64,000 nt of DNA, taken from Lachnospiraceae bacterium. Lineage in GTDB: Bacteria > Bacillota > Clostridia > Lachnospirales > Lachnospiraceae. A program made the translations under genes and the position numbers. The DNA lies in assembly GCA_015057435.1 (NCBI GenBank), contig SVEJ01000002.1, positions 46,150 to 110,149 on the forward strand. The letters run 5' to 3'. This document shows positions 36,319 to 45,511 of the stretch, piece after piece (positions within the stretch are counted from its first letter, which is position 1; each line of letters opens with the position of its first letter). A model generated the notes under the pieces. The model did no database searches. It was not told the origin of the DNA and saw only the letters and a list, made by a program, of their open reading frames with translations.

Positions 36319-36828
36319 CTATTGGGTTGTAAATTTACTAAATGAGACTCTATAGATACATTGTGTTGCATATTTCTTTTGCAAGCTATCTAAAATCTGT
36401 TTTTTAATCTTCTCCTGTGTTGCTTGATCTGTCACTTCAGCATAAGTATATCCTTGAATAATATTACGCGCTTCATCAAACACAGGACCCTGTGCACCTT
36501 GTAATACAGTGTTCAAACTTTCATAGTCTTTAGAGGAGTTATCTAATTCTAACGTAATACCAACCTGCACATAATGATTCTCCCCGCTTCCATCATCTTT
36601 CAAATTAATCACTTGGGCTTCCACATTGTATGTCGCAATATTCTCCAAAGCAACGTTCGGTTGTGCATCATCACTTTCTAATTCCAAATTCAAAACTGCT
36701 GCAATCTGTGTAATAAGATTATTCGTCTTCTTTGCTGACGGCATACAGACAAATACAATCATAACATTCAAAATCAAATTCACTACACAAAGTGCTAATA
36801 TAATTACAGTAATCAAATTCTTTTTCAT
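36319..36828 (-). CDS. fliL: flagellar basal body-associated protein FliL
   Basis: Single-pass membrane protein around the stator that supports motor torque. The 169 residues include an N-terminal membrane segment (about 5-27) and an extracytoplasmic FliL domain with VQVGITLELDNSS, LNTVLQGAQGPVFDEARNI and a C-terminal YRVSFSKFTTQ end. It lies between motB and fliM in the stator-switch part of the cluster. Confidence 0.88.
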   Translation of the reverse strand: MKKNLITVIILALCVVNLILNVMIVFVCMPSAKKTNNLITQIAAVLNLELESDDAQPNVALENIATYNVEAQVINLKDDGSGENHYVQVGITLELDNSSKDYESLNTVLQGAQGPVFDEARNIIQGYTYAEVTDQATQEKIKKQILDSLQKKYATQCIYRVSFSKFTTQ

Positions 36829-36841
36829 TGCTTTTCACCTC

Positions 36842-37771
36842 TTATTGTTGAACATCGGAATTCAATCGATTATATATCTTAATCGATACACGTCTGTTCT
36901 TTGCTCTACCTTCCTCAGTTTCATTCGATGCCACAGGACGACTTTCACCATATCCTGCAATCTTAACATTTTCATCTTTCAAACTTGCTTGTTCCATAAC
37001 GTATTCATATACTTTATTCGCTCTTGCAGTTGATAAATATCTGTTGCTTTCAAAATTAGAAGTAGATATAGGAACATTGTCCGTATGACCTTCTATTTCA
37101 ATCACGCAATCTTTATATTTACTCATTATGGTTGCAATCTTTTGCATAAAAACTTTTACATCATCTCTAATCTCCGCTTTTCCGGGATCAAATAAGACCG
37201 CACCATTCAAATCCAAAGAAACATATTGCGAATTATAATCCATTACAATACGGTCATCTATCTTATACGACTCTGTCATCTGTGAAATCTCATCATACAT
37301 CTCTTCAGACTGTTTTAAACCTTGTTCTTGTAATTCTTTTTTTAATTCCTGTTCTGAAATATCTTCTTGTGGTTCCTCTTCTTTCGTCTGATTCTCCGCA
37401 AGATTCTCATCCGTTTCAGACTTGTCATTCTTGCCGTCTTCATTCACAGAACCGGTTGCAGATAAGTCTTGGTTGTTACCTTCAACTTCGGAAGAAACAC
37501 CAATATATTCCAAGATAGATTCAATACCCGGAAGTTGTGTAACACCACCCGAAACAATCTGTCCTTCTATCAGAGAAACAGCACCTGCTTCAATCACACT
37601 AAAACTTGCTTGATTAAATGATGCCATAATTCTTCGAATCTTTTCTTCATCCATATTAGAGCTGGCAAACAAAAGAACGAAGAAACACAATAACAAGTTC
37701 ATCAAATCACTAAATGTTGCCATCCATGCCGGTGACCCTTCCTCAGGTGGTTTTTCTCTTCTTTTTGCCAT
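36842..37771 (-). CDS. motB: flagellar stator protein MotB
   Basis: Stator subunit anchored to peptidoglycan. The 309-residue chain starts with a basic tail, then one membrane segment containing the ion-binding Asp22 (TFSDLMNLLLCFFVLLF). A long, acidic periplasmic linker (about 60-150) precedes the OmpA-like peptidoglycan-binding domain with IEIEGHTDNVPI and KIAGYGESRPVASN. The ATG overlaps the motA stop by one base (TAATG). The ion used (H+ or Na+) cannot be settled from these residues. Confidence 0.95.
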   Translation of the reverse strand: MAKRREKPPEEGSPAWMATFSDLMNLLLCFFVLLFASSNMDEEKIRRIMASFNQASFSVIEAGAVSLIEGQIVSGGVTQLPGIESILEYIGVSSEVEGNNQDLSATGSVNEDGKNDKSETDENLAENQTKEEEPQEDISEQELKKELQEQGLKQSEEMYDEISQMTESYKIDDRIVMDYNSQYVSLDLNGAVLFDPGKAEIRDDVKVFMQKIATIMSKYKDCVIEIEGHTDNVPISTSNFESNRYLSTARANKVYEYVMEQASLKDENVKIAGYGESRPVASNETEEGRAKNRRVSIKIYNRLNSDVQQ

Positions 37772-38556
37772 TAAGCTTCACCACCTTCAGACAAACTATC
37801 TCTAATACCAGGTGCCAAGAAGGATTTCAATTTCTCTTCAATTACACGTGGATTCTCACCTGCTTGAATTGATAACAGACCTTCTATCATAATTTCCTTT
37901 AATTGCATCTCATCATCATTCAATGTACTTAACTTTGTTGATATCGGAGCACTAATCCAGTTAGCCAAAACAGAACCATAATATGTAGTAATCAACGCAA
38001 CCGCCATATTCGGACCAATCTGATCCGGATCCATGTTCATAAGCATAAGAACCAAACCGATCAAGGTACCAATCATACCCCATGCAGGACCCATAGCACC
38101 AATCTGTTTCCAAAATCCAATATTTCTCTGATGACGAGTATCTGTATTCACTAATTCAGCCTCTAATATGCCTCTAACCAATTCAGGATCCGTACCATCT
38201 ACAATTAATAAAATACCTTTTTTCATAAATGGTTCCTCCAGATTATTAGCGGACTCTTCTAACGCTAACAAACCTTCTTTTCGAGCAACGTTAGAAAGTT
38301 CAATAATCTGTTTAATTGTACCTATTGTGTCATTATTAGGAACCTTAAAAACCAACCCTATTGATTTCAAGCCGGCAATAAAATCCTGAATAGAACAACT
38401 TGCCAACACGGCACCAAACGACCCACCAAATGTAATTAATGCTGATTTCACATCAACAAAGTATATCAAAGCTGCTGCTCCGGCATCACCTGTTGCCATA
38501 CCCATAATCATTAAAGCAAAGGCAGCTATCAAACCAATTATTGTTGCTAAATCCAC
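37771..38556 (-). CDS. motA: flagellar stator protein MotA
   Basis: Stator subunit with four membrane segments that turns ion flow into torque. The 261-residue protein has the cytoplasmic charged loop VARKEGLLALEESAN and the conserved Pro-containing block GAMGPAWGMIGTLIGLVLML. The start is the GTG at 38556, with GAGGTGA five bases upstream; an earlier TTG at 38577 lacks a site. An extended -10 promoter at 38632-38640 precedes it, so the stator genes may also be transcribed separately. Confidence 0.95.
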   Translation of the reverse strand: MDLATIIGLIAAFALMIMGMATGDAGAAALIYFVDVKSALITFGGSFGAVLASCSIQDFIAGLKSIGLVFKVPNNDTIGTIKQIIELSNVARKEGLLALEESANNLEEPFMKKGILLIVDGTDPELVRGILEAELVNTDTRHQRNIGFWKQIGAMGPAWGMIGTLIGLVLMLMNMDPDQIGPNMAVALITTYYGSVLANWISAPISTKLSTLNDDEMQLKEIMIEGLLSIQAGENPRVIEEKLKSFLAPGIRDSLSEGGEA

Positions 38557-38631
38557 AATCTTCACCTCGCCAATCAATAAAAATTCAGCCTATTCTTACA
38601 AAAAAACAGACTTTCTGATAATCCATGTCAT

Positions 38632-38640
38632 ATTATAGCA
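38632..38640 (-). promoter_or_regulatory. extended -10 promoter upstream of motA
   Basis: The minus strand reads TGCTATAAT, a full extended -10 element, 76 bases before the motA start in the 111-base gap after flbD. The -35 region is weak. A small CAGA/TCTG hairpin followed by seven T lies between it and motA. Confidence 0.45.
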
Positions 38641-38667
38641 TAAAATCTCAAGATATGCTACTAAAAT

Positions 38668-38859
38668 TTATGAATAATTACTATATATTGACCTTTTATA
38701 AGAAATAACAGCATCAATCACTTCTTGTCCGCTTTCTTTTACTAAAATCTTTTTTCCCGTTGTCAAAGAAATCACAGTATCAGGTGTTTCTTCAACAAAT
38801 TCAATTATCTCTGCATTAACAATAAACTTAACATCATTTAATTTGGTTAATTCAATCAT
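38668..38859 (-). CDS. flbD: FlbD/SwrD family motility protein
   Basis: Small 63-residue protein of the FlbD family, called SwrD in Bacillus, where it supports flagellar torque. The visible family pattern is MIELTKLNDVKFIVNAEII, then EETPDTVISLTTGKKILVKE and a C-terminal helix with VIDAVISYKR. It lies between flgE and motA, the conserved place. Confidence 0.9.
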   Translation of the reverse strand: MIELTKLNDVKFIVNAEIIEFVEETPDTVISLTTGKKILVKESGQEVIDAVISYKRSIYSNYS

Positions 38860-38884
38860 ACAAACACTCCTTTTTACAACGACA

Positions 38885-38917
38885 AAGATGCATCACACGA
38901 AACGTGCAATGCATCTT
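38885..38917. repeat. hairpin downstream of flgE
   Basis: AAGATGCAT pairs with ATGCATCTT over nine base pairs, with an inner CACG/CGTG stem and three-base loop. It lies 14 bases after the flgE stop and lacks a T-run on the minus strand, so it fits an mRNA-stabilising or processing hairpin better than a terminator. Confidence 0.6.
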
Positions 38918-38931
38918 CATATTATATTAAA

Positions 38932-40332
38932 CTATCTCTTCAAGTTAACAAGTTCTTCAATTAATGTATCAGAAACTGTAATAATTCTTGAATTAGCCTG
39001 GAAACCTCTTTGTGTAACAATCATGTCAGTAAATTCCTGAGACAAATCAACGTTAGACATTTCCAAAACACCCTGTGTCATCGTTTCACCTGTGGATGCA
39101 ATATCTTTACCAATGCTATCAAATTCACCGGAAGCTCGTGTTTCTTTGTATAAACTTCCACCAATTGCTTCCAAACCAGCCGGATTAATAAAGTTAGCAA
39201 CTGCAATCTGACCCAACAATTTGCTTACACCATTATCATAAACACCATATAATCTACCTTGTGTATCAATTGTTACATCAGTCAAAGAACCAACTGTACG
39301 ACCTGCTCCGTTAGACGGATCATCATCCATACCTCTATGTGTCTCGACATCACACTCTCCAGATTCAGAGAACATAGTCAAGTTCGAAAAATCAACTGTA
39401 ATACCAGGAATCTGGTCATCCGGATTATTCGCTGTCATATCTCTAAATACATCACCATAAAGCATTTCACCATTCGCATCTGTCTTAGGTGTGATTTCAA
39501 GTAATAATTTCTCATTACCAACCGGTCCGCCGGCACCTTCGAAAGCACCTGTATCCGGATTAAAACTGATTGTATTTGATCTTTGTTCCGTACCACCAGG
39601 GAACTTTATATCATATTTGTCTGAAATATCAACATTGTTCTCATCGCGAATAGAATCAATCTCAACATCGTATTTTCCATCTTCACCATTCGCAGTAATC
39701 TTGAATTTTACAGTATAATTGTATCCCAAGCTATCATAAATTGAAACTGTTGTAACAACACCCTCCGCTGTCTGCAATCTCGGATCAGTTGCATCTATAT
39801 TACCAGTCATATATGCCTGAGAAGTAAGTTCCGGTGCAGCTGTTTGATTCTCTTCTGCTTCCGGACGAAGTGCAGAAACAGTATCTCGTTTAATTTCGTT
39901 TGGATTGTCCGGATCAACCTGCCAACCCATTACATAGTCACCACTACCTGTTACCAAATTACCGGCATCATCCGTTGTAAAAGCACCAACTTTAGTAAAA
40001 TAGTTGGTTCCACCTCTGTTAACGATAAAGAATGAATTACCATTAATCATCAAATCATACGGATTATTCGTTGTCTGTGCAGAACCTGAAGTCTGTGTTA
40101 CCGCAACAGTTGCTACACCTGTACCTAAACCAATCTGTTTTGCATTGCTACCACCACTACCATTGGTAGAGCCTGTAGCACTTTGTGTTGTTTGATATAA
40201 TACATCTTTAAATAATACTTGGCTTGATTTAAATCCAACCGTATTAACGTTCGCTATATTGTTACCAATTACGTCCATTTTTGTCTGGTGTGTCTTAAGA
40301 CCTGCTACACCAGAATAAAGTGATCTCATCAT
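38932..40332 (-). CDS. flgE: flagellar hook protein FlgE
   Basis: Subunit of the flexible hook. The 466-residue chain has the N-terminal rod/hook signature MRSLYSGVAGLKTHQTKMDV with GNNIANVNTVGFKSS, FlgE-type D1 and D2 domains (a Gly/Ser/Thr-rich stretch near residue 65; GGTNYFTKVGAFTTDDAGNL) and the C-terminal helix LSQEFTDMIVTQRGFQANSR. The start is the ATG at 40332 with GGAGG nine bases upstream, not the ATG 30 bases earlier that would put the Shine-Dalgarno site inside the gene. Hairpins flank the gene on both sides. Confidence 0.96.
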   Translation of the reverse strand: MMRSLYSGVAGLKTHQTKMDVIGNNIANVNTVGFKSSQVLFKDVLYQTTQSATGSTNGSGGSNAKQIGLGTGVATVAVTQTSGSAQTTNNPYDLMINGNSFFIVNRGGTNYFTKVGAFTTDDAGNLVTGSGDYVMGWQVDPDNPNEIKRDTVSALRPEAEENQTAAPELTSQAYMTGNIDATDPRLQTAEGVVTTVSIYDSLGYNYTVKFKITANGEDGKYDVEIDSIRDENNVDISDKYDIKFPGGTEQRSNTISFNPDTGAFEGAGGPVGNEKLLLEITPKTDANGEMLYGDVFRDMTANNPDDQIPGITVDFSNLTMFSESGECDVETHRGMDDDPSNGAGRTVGSLTDVTIDTQGRLYGVYDNGVSKLLGQIAVANFINPAGLEAIGGSLYKETRASGEFDSIGKDIASTGETMTQGVLEMSNVDLSQEFTDMIVTQRGFQANSRIITVSDTLIEELVNLKR

Positions 40333-40360
40333 AATAAACGACCTCCTCTTTAATCGATGC

Positions 40361-40411
40361 ATTCCTCTCTGTCAGTCGAGGAATAACTAGCCCCCAAAAA
40401 GGTCCGGCTAG
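40361..40411. repeat. two tandem hairpins in the gap before flgE
   Basis: ATTCCTC/GAGGAAT (40361-40384) and CTAGCC/GGCTAG (40387-40411) form two adjacent hairpins; the second takes in the stop codon of the preceding gene. Neither has a strong T-run. They lie 30-80 bases before the flgE start. Confidence 0.55.
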
Positions 40412-40812
40412 ACAATAACTGCTCCATCAATATTCGTAAAAATATTGCTGTCATTCGTCGTCTGATCCATCGCTGTAACTACCGTGTTATTTTTGATATT
40501 AACGATAAATGCGATATTATCCATCATAACTAATGACTCATTGATTCTTTTTTCCTTTGCTTGCATAATTCCTTTATTCAGGCGCTCCATCTGATTATCA
40601 TCCAGATTAATATTACGACTAGCTAATCTTTCGTTCGCGTGTTTCGAAAAACTAACCCGTTCTTCGTTTTGTGCACTTGCCTGTTGAAAAATTTGCTGAA
40701 AGGAAAAACCTTGTTCATTCACATTTGTTTTTTGGTCAGCTCTTTTACTTCCGTGCAAAAGATTATCTGCCATCTGATCAATTGTAAAATATGAACCTTG
40801 TAATCGTTCCAT
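40408..40812 (-). CDS. flagellar operon protein of the TIGR02530 family
   Basis: A 134-residue protein of the family found between flgD and flgE in Firmicutes, of unknown molecular function. The recognisable part is the C-terminal half: FSKHANERLASRNINLDDNQ, LNKGIMQAKEKRINESLVMM and FIVNIKNNTVVTAMD. The N-terminal half is polar and less conserved. It lies 23 bases after flgD. A hook-assembly role is likely only by position. Confidence 0.85.
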   Translation of the reverse strand: MERLQGSYFTIDQMADNLLHGSKRADQKTNVNEQGFSFQQIFQQASAQNEERVSFSKHANERLASRNINLDDNQMERLNKGIMQAKEKRINESLVMMDNIAFIVNIKNNTVVTAMDQTTNDSNIFTNIDGAVIV

Positions 40813-40835
40813 ACAATCGCCCCTTTTCCTTAAGG

Positions 40836-41342
40836 TTATGCTTCTTTCTTTTCTTCAGTTTCTTTTTCGTCACCTTGCACAGGTTCTTGTGCAGTTCCAT
40901 CTGTCGGTGTTTCATCCCTTGAAATAAATTCAAGATAATCGTAACTAACAACAGAATCCAAATATTCAGAAGGATAATACTCATCACCAATATGTAAGTA
41001 TGTCTTTCCCTCACTCATAGTTACATAATCAACAATTCCACTAACAGGATTAATGTTACCCGCCGCATCCGGTACATTCAAAATAACATATTGTCCGGTC
41101 AAACTCATTGCCTGCGTATTTGAAATTGTAGAATTTACATTCTGCAGTTCTTCCACTGTAGAAAATTGTGCCAACTGTGCCATATACTCTGTATTACTAG
41201 TTGGTTGTAGTGGATCTTGATATTGCATCTGTGCAACTAATAATTGCAAAAAAGCATCCTTATCTAAAGAGCTATTTGATTTGCTGTCAGCCGCTGCTAC
41301 AACGTTAGAAACAGAGCTTGTATCAATACTTGTAACTGCCAT
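40836..41342 (-). CDS. flgD: flagellar hook cap protein FlgD
   Basis: Scaffold protein for hook growth. The 168-residue protein contains the N-terminal family motif DAFLQLLVAQMQYQDPLQPT followed by NTEYMAQLAQFSTVEELQ. The C-terminal part (about 85-165) is short compared with enterobacterial FlgD and ends in a charged Glu/Lys tail. AAGGAGG lies seven bases before the ATG at 41342. Confidence 0.92.
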   Translation of the reverse strand: MAVTSIDTSSVSNVVAAADSKSNSSLDKDAFLQLLVAQMQYQDPLQPTSNTEYMAQLAQFSTVEELQNVNSTISNTQAMSLTGQYVILNVPDAAGNINPVSGIVDYVTMSEGKTYLHIGDEYYPSEYLDSVVSYDYLEFISRDETPTDGTAQEPVQGDEKETEEKKEA

Positions 41343-41402
41343 GACCATACCTCCTTTTCAACTAATAAATATATCGGATGATTAGAATAAAAATTTTAGA
41401 CA

Positions 41403-42923
41403 TTATGCCAGATAACTTACACTACTACCTGTCGCTTTCATCTTTTCAATCTCAACAACTTCATCCTCAAGCACTTCTTCAGAAAGATCATTCAAATCAA
41501 TCTTCCGTCTTGCTTTTGTACCTGACTGTTCATGGAACGAATCCTGTTGTTCCGACTTTGCATCAAAGCCCATTGTCGACACCATAACTTCAATTGCTTC
41601 GACTTTCAATTCTTGTTGTTCCATTGTTTCTTTTAAATTCAAAAGACCCGATTCAATTGCCTGTTTTGCAGCCTCTGTTTCTGCCACAATACTTGCTGTC
41701 ATAACGCCTTCTTTAGAAACAACATTGATTTGAATTCTACCAAGATGTTCCGGATATAACTGCAATTCCAAAGACGTCTGTTGCTGATTCATATTCAATC
41801 GAACCTGTTCAACAACCTGTCGAACAATGTCCGCTTGTCGAATCGGCTGTTCTGATAACACAGTCTGTTCAACCTGATTCACTGCATTTTGAATTGCTTG
41901 TAAAATCGGATTGTTAAATGAGGTATTTTTCGCCGTAGTTTTTTGTGTTAACGATGTCTCATCTTCTGCTATCGTTTCATCCATCTGTTGATTAGACTGT
42001 TGATCAGACTGTTGATTAGACTGTTCCGTCGTAGATTCTTCAGAAACGCTATCTTTCGAAACAGATTTTGTTTCTATATCGACTATCACTTCAGGCTCTT
42101 CATTATCAACAATTATCAAAGGCTCATCCGACTGAACATCTGCAATATCATCCTTATTCAAAGAAAGTGCCTGTGTTAATAACAAGTCAAACTCATCATT
42201 GGATATCAAAGCATTGACATCATCAATAATCGTCTGTAACTGTTGTAATTCCTCTGTTACGTTCATCATAAAATCTTGTAATTGATTACCTAACGTTTCA
42301 TCAACAAGTAATTGCGAAGCATCAACTTGATTCATATTCAAGAAAAATTCTTTAAGGCCATCCTTTGTAAACAGGTCAGCCGGAACCATTCCAAATTCTT
42401 GCAATTTTGCTCCCAACTCTTCGATTGTTAAATCAAATTGTTGCATAACATCCACTAATAAATCGCCAATCGCTTCAAAAACCGCCTGTAATTCATCTTC
42501 CGTAAGGTTATCAAACCCTTCCGGTACCAACATAGAATCTGTGAGATTCTTATCACTTTCAACCTCTTGTTCTATCTCTTTCGATACTTTGTCTACAGGT
42601 TCTGCAACTGTTTCTTTTTGTGCTTGTCTTTCAATTTCGCTCTTACCGGCAATCTGATAATCATCTGATGTTTTCTTCGATTCCGCATTACGATTCCCAG
42701 ATGTATGATCCACATCTACATTATCTGTTACATCTGATGAATTCATATCCACAGTACAATCCTCAGAAGTTGACTGATAATTATTAGATTGTTGATTCGT
42801 TTTGCTAAGAATATCTGCAAAACCAACACCCGGACTCAACTCTTCTTGTGATGGTAAAGACCGATTGGTAACATTTCCTACCAATAATAGATTAGCTGCG
42901 TTTACATTTTGATTTACCTGCAT
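41403..42923 (-). CDS. fliK: flagellar hook-length control protein FliK
   Basis: Molecular ruler that ends hook growth and triggers the FlhB switch. The 506 residues are mostly polar, acidic and Gln/Ser/Asp-rich, as expected of an extended ruler. The conserved C-terminal domain (about 375-460) has QQQTSLELQLYPEHLGRIQI and LLNLKETMEQQELKVEAIEV. A Gln/Ser repeat (SNQQSDQQSNQQ) lies near residue 305. AAGGAGG precedes the ATG. Confidence 0.92.
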   Translation of the reverse strand: MQVNQNVNAANLLLVGNVTNRSLPSQEELSPGVGFADILSKTNQQSNNYQSTSEDCTVDMNSSDVTDNVDVDHTSGNRNAESKKTSDDYQIAGKSEIERQAQKETVAEPVDKVSKEIEQEVESDKNLTDSMLVPEGFDNLTEDELQAVFEAIGDLLVDVMQQFDLTIEELGAKLQEFGMVPADLFTKDGLKEFFLNMNQVDASQLLVDETLGNQLQDFMMNVTEELQQLQTIIDDVNALISNDEFDLLLTQALSLNKDDIADVQSDEPLIIVDNEEPEVIVDIETKSVSKDSVSEESTTEQSNQQSDQQSNQQMDETIAEDETSLTQKTTAKNTSFNNPILQAIQNAVNQVEQTVLSEQPIRQADIVRQVVEQVRLNMNQQQTSLELQLYPEHLGRIQINVVSKEGVMTASIVAETEAAKQAIESGLLNLKETMEQQELKVEAIEVMVSTMGFDAKSEQQDSFHEQSGTKARRKIDLNDLSEEVLEDEVVEIEKMKATGSSVSYLA

Positions 42924-42951
42924 ATATTGCCTCCTTCCATAATTATTGTGG

Positions 42952-43713
42952 TTAAGGCATCAGCTTTTTCGTTACATTTGCCGCAAAATCAGGATCTAAT
43001 TCATTCATAACCTTTGCACGGCTATCCGCTTTCATTGCCCCTAGTATCTCAGCCACCGTATCCAGATTCCCCATCTTTTCTAATACTTCCGCCGCATCTT
43101 TCGGCTTCATATTTTCATAAGTCTTGGCCAAATCCTTCAATTCAGAATCCGCAGATTCATTCAAAAGCAACTGTCTGTATATTGCTTCTGCATGTGCCTC
43201 ATCAATACTTTTATACCACTTAATATATGTATCGGCATCCGGAGCATTTTCTCCATAGACTATTTCGTTATAAAATTGTTCTTTTTGTGCCTGAAATTCA
43301 TTTTGCGCATCTTCAAACACTTGCAAACGTTCAATTTGCTTTTCCAAATCTTTGATTTGTTCTTTTAGATTTTTGTTATTCTTTGTTAATTTATCATTCT
43401 CTTCCTCTAGTTGTTTGATTAATTCCTTTGCCTGGGAAAGTGTCGCAATTTGATTTTCTTCTCCCATATCTTCTGCTTCTTCTGCTAATTGTTCATCAGA
43501 CGGTTTCGGCAAAATCAAATTAACAACAGGAACATCCTTCAATATCGGACGTAAAACCGAGTTTCCGAATCCTCCGACGTCAAACTTGATAAGCGCAATA
43601 ATAATAACCAACCAAACCAATATAATTAACAAAACAAAGAATGCAGATAGCAATTTGCTTCCGATACCTTCTCCATCTTTTTCAATCAAATCAAGTTTAT
43701 CTTTCTTTGCCAT
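42952..43713 (-). CDS. YlxF-like protein: membrane anchor, coiled coil and MgtE-N-like domain
   Basis: A 253-residue protein at the position of Bacillus ylxF between fliJ and fliK. One membrane segment (about 18-43) is followed by a long coiled coil (about 75-150, LIKQLEEENDKLTKNNKNLK) and a C-terminal helical domain similar to the MgtE intracellular N domain (YENMKPKDAAEVLEKM, LDTVAEILGAMKADSRAKVM). It is likely an export accessory or chaperone for motor proteins, as proposed for other members, but no activity can be read from it. Confidence 0.82.
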   Translation of the reverse strand: MAKKDKLDLIEKDGEGIGSKLLSAFFVLLIILVWLVIIIALIKFDVGGFGNSVLRPILKDVPVVNLILPKPSDEQLAEEAEDMGEENQIATLSQAKELIKQLEEENDKLTKNNKNLKEQIKDLEKQIERLQVFEDAQNEFQAQKEQFYNEIVYGENAPDADTYIKWYKSIDEAHAEAIYRQLLLNESADSELKDLAKTYENMKPKDAAEVLEKMGNLDTVAEILGAMKADSRAKVMNELDPDFAANVTKKLMP

Positions 43714-43721
43714 AAGACGTC

Positions 43722-44168
43722 CTACTCCTCTTTCTCATTATATTGATAACTAACCAATTCATCTATTTCTTTCATTTCTTCAAGATTCAATTCCTGTAAA
43801 AATGTCTCAAATTGCTTTTCTTTTAATTTCTCATGCACCTTACGTTCCTGCATCGCATGATTTAACTTCTTAGTGGCTAAATCTAATTCATTTTGTATCT
43901 TATCAATCAGACGATTTTGCTCAAGAATATATTCATCCATCAATATAATTGCATTCTTACATTCCTCTATCTCTAAAACCTTAAGCTTTTGTGATACAAG
44001 ATTCCTATATTCATCCATATACATATCTTTCCTGTTTTCGAATGCATGCAGCACATCCATCGCTTCATCCAATCGCACTCGAACAGACATATATTCTTGT
44101 TTCGCTTGTTCTTCTAACTTATATTTTACATCCAAAATATTTTGCATACGATAAAAAAACTTAGCCAA
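43722..44168 (-). CDS. fliJ: flagellar export protein FliJ
   Basis: Coiled-coil protein that fits inside the FliI ring and touches FlhA. All 148 residues are predicted helix, with the family start AKFFYRMQNILDVKYKLEEQ and a Glu/Lys-rich heptad pattern to the end. The start is a TTG at 44168, supported by the family N-terminus; AAGGA lies about 11 bases upstream, a loose spacing. It follows fliI. Confidence 0.9.
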   Translation of the reverse strand: MAKFFYRMQNILDVKYKLEEQAKQEYMSVRVRLDEAMDVLHAFENRKDMYMDEYRNLVSQKLKVLEIEECKNAIILMDEYILEQNRLIDKIQNELDLATKKLNHAMQERKVHEKLKEKQFETFLQELNLEEMKEIDELVSYQYNEKEE

Positions 44169-44188
44169 TTGTACATCTATCCTTTACA

Positions 44189-45502
44189 TTAAATTGAATC
44201 CGAAAATATATCCTCTAACATATTGATTTCATCTTCAAATGCATACTTACTATGTGTATCTTGTTTCAAAAAATCATTCACCTGATTAATCTTCGAAATA
44301 GCATAATCAATCTCCTTGTTAGAACCTGCCTTGTAAGCACCAATGTTAATCAAGTCCTCAGCCTCATTATAAGTGGCTAATACCGTCTTCAATTTTCCGG
44401 CAACAGCTTTATGCTCTTTCGTCACAATATTATTCATACAACGCGAAATACTTTGTAACACATCTATCGCAGGATAGTGATTCTTGTGTCCTAGCTTTCT
44501 CGATAACATGATATGACCGTCCAAAATACCTCTTGCCGTATCAGATATCGGTTCATTAAAATCATCACCATCCACCAAAACTGCATACAATCCGGTTATA
44601 GACCCTTTTTGCGAATTACCGGCACGTTCCAAAACCTTCGGCAATTCAGAATATACAGACGGTGGATATCCACGTGTCACCGGCGGTTCTCCGGATGCCA
44701 GCCCAATCTCTCTTTGTGCCATACAAAAACGCGTCATATTATCCATCATCAATAAAACATCTTTTCCCTGATCTCTAAAATATTCTGCAATTGCTGTCGC
44801 TGTTTTTGCAGCCTTATTACGAATAAGCGCCGGTCTATCAGATGTCGCAATCACAAGAACGGAACGTTTTAATCCTTCTTCACCCAAATCATTCTCTATA
44901 AATTCACGCACCTCACGTCCACGCTCTCCTATCAATGCAATCACATTAACATCTGCTTTTGTATTACGGGCAAACATACCCATCAATGTTGATTTACCAA
45001 CACCTGATCCTGCGAAAATACCAATTCTTTGCCCTTTCCCAACCGTCAACATTCCATCTACTGCTTTTACGCCCAAGCACAATGGCTCTGATATCATTTT
45101 TCGTTTTAATGCATCCGGAGGTGGTGCTTCAATCGGATAGCTATCAGACAAATTTAACACACTGCCGTCCATCGGTCTTCCAAGTCCATCCAAAGCCATT
45201 CCTAACAACGCATCTCCGACAGGAACTTTTAATGGTTCATTCGAGTTCTCTACAATTGCACCTAACCCAATACCTTCAACATCATCATACGGCATCAATA
45301 AAACACGGTTATCACGAAAACCAACAACTTCCGCCATAACCGACTGCATTCCATCCTTCGAGGTGATTGTACACAAATCATTTAATTTACATGTAGGACC
45401 TACCGATTCAACAGTAAGTCCTACTATTTTTGTTACTTTTCCCAATTCTCTTATATACGATTGACCAATAAGAGAAAAATACGATTCATAATTGATACTC
45501 AA
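44189..45502 (-). CDS. fliI: flagellum-specific ATPase FliI
   Basis: F1-beta-like ATPase of the export apparatus. The 437-residue protein has the Walker A loop GIFAGSGVGKSTLMG (about residue 160), the Walker B region KDVLLMMDNMTRFCMAQREI, GERGREVREFIE and a C-terminal helical domain. The TTG at 45502 has AGGTGG five bases upstream; the GTG three codons earlier lies in that site. Confidence 0.96.
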   Translation of the reverse strand: MSINYESYFSLIGQSYIRELGKVTKIVGLTVESVGPTCKLNDLCTITSKDGMQSVMAEVVGFRDNRVLLMPYDDVEGIGLGAIVENSNEPLKVPVGDALLGMALDGLGRPMDGSVLNLSDSYPIEAPPPDALKRKMISEPLCLGVKAVDGMLTVGKGQRIGIFAGSGVGKSTLMGMFARNTKADVNVIALIGERGREVREFIENDLGEEGLKRSVLVIATSDRPALIRNKAAKTATAIAEYFRDQGKDVLLMMDNMTRFCMAQREIGLASGEPPVTRGYPPSVYSELPKVLERAGNSQKGSITGLYAVLVDGDDFNEPISDTARGILDGHIMLSRKLGHKNHYPAIDVLQSISRCMNNIVTKEHKAVAGKLKTVLATYNEAEDLINIGAYKAGSNKEIDYAISKINQVNDFLKQDTHSKYAFEDEINMLEDIFSDSI

Positions 45503-45511
45503 AAAAACCAC

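Noticed and set aside
42952..43713. Magnesium transporter MgtE
   Set aside because: Only a domain resembling the MgtE cytoplasmic N region is present; the transport domain is absent and position matches ylxF.
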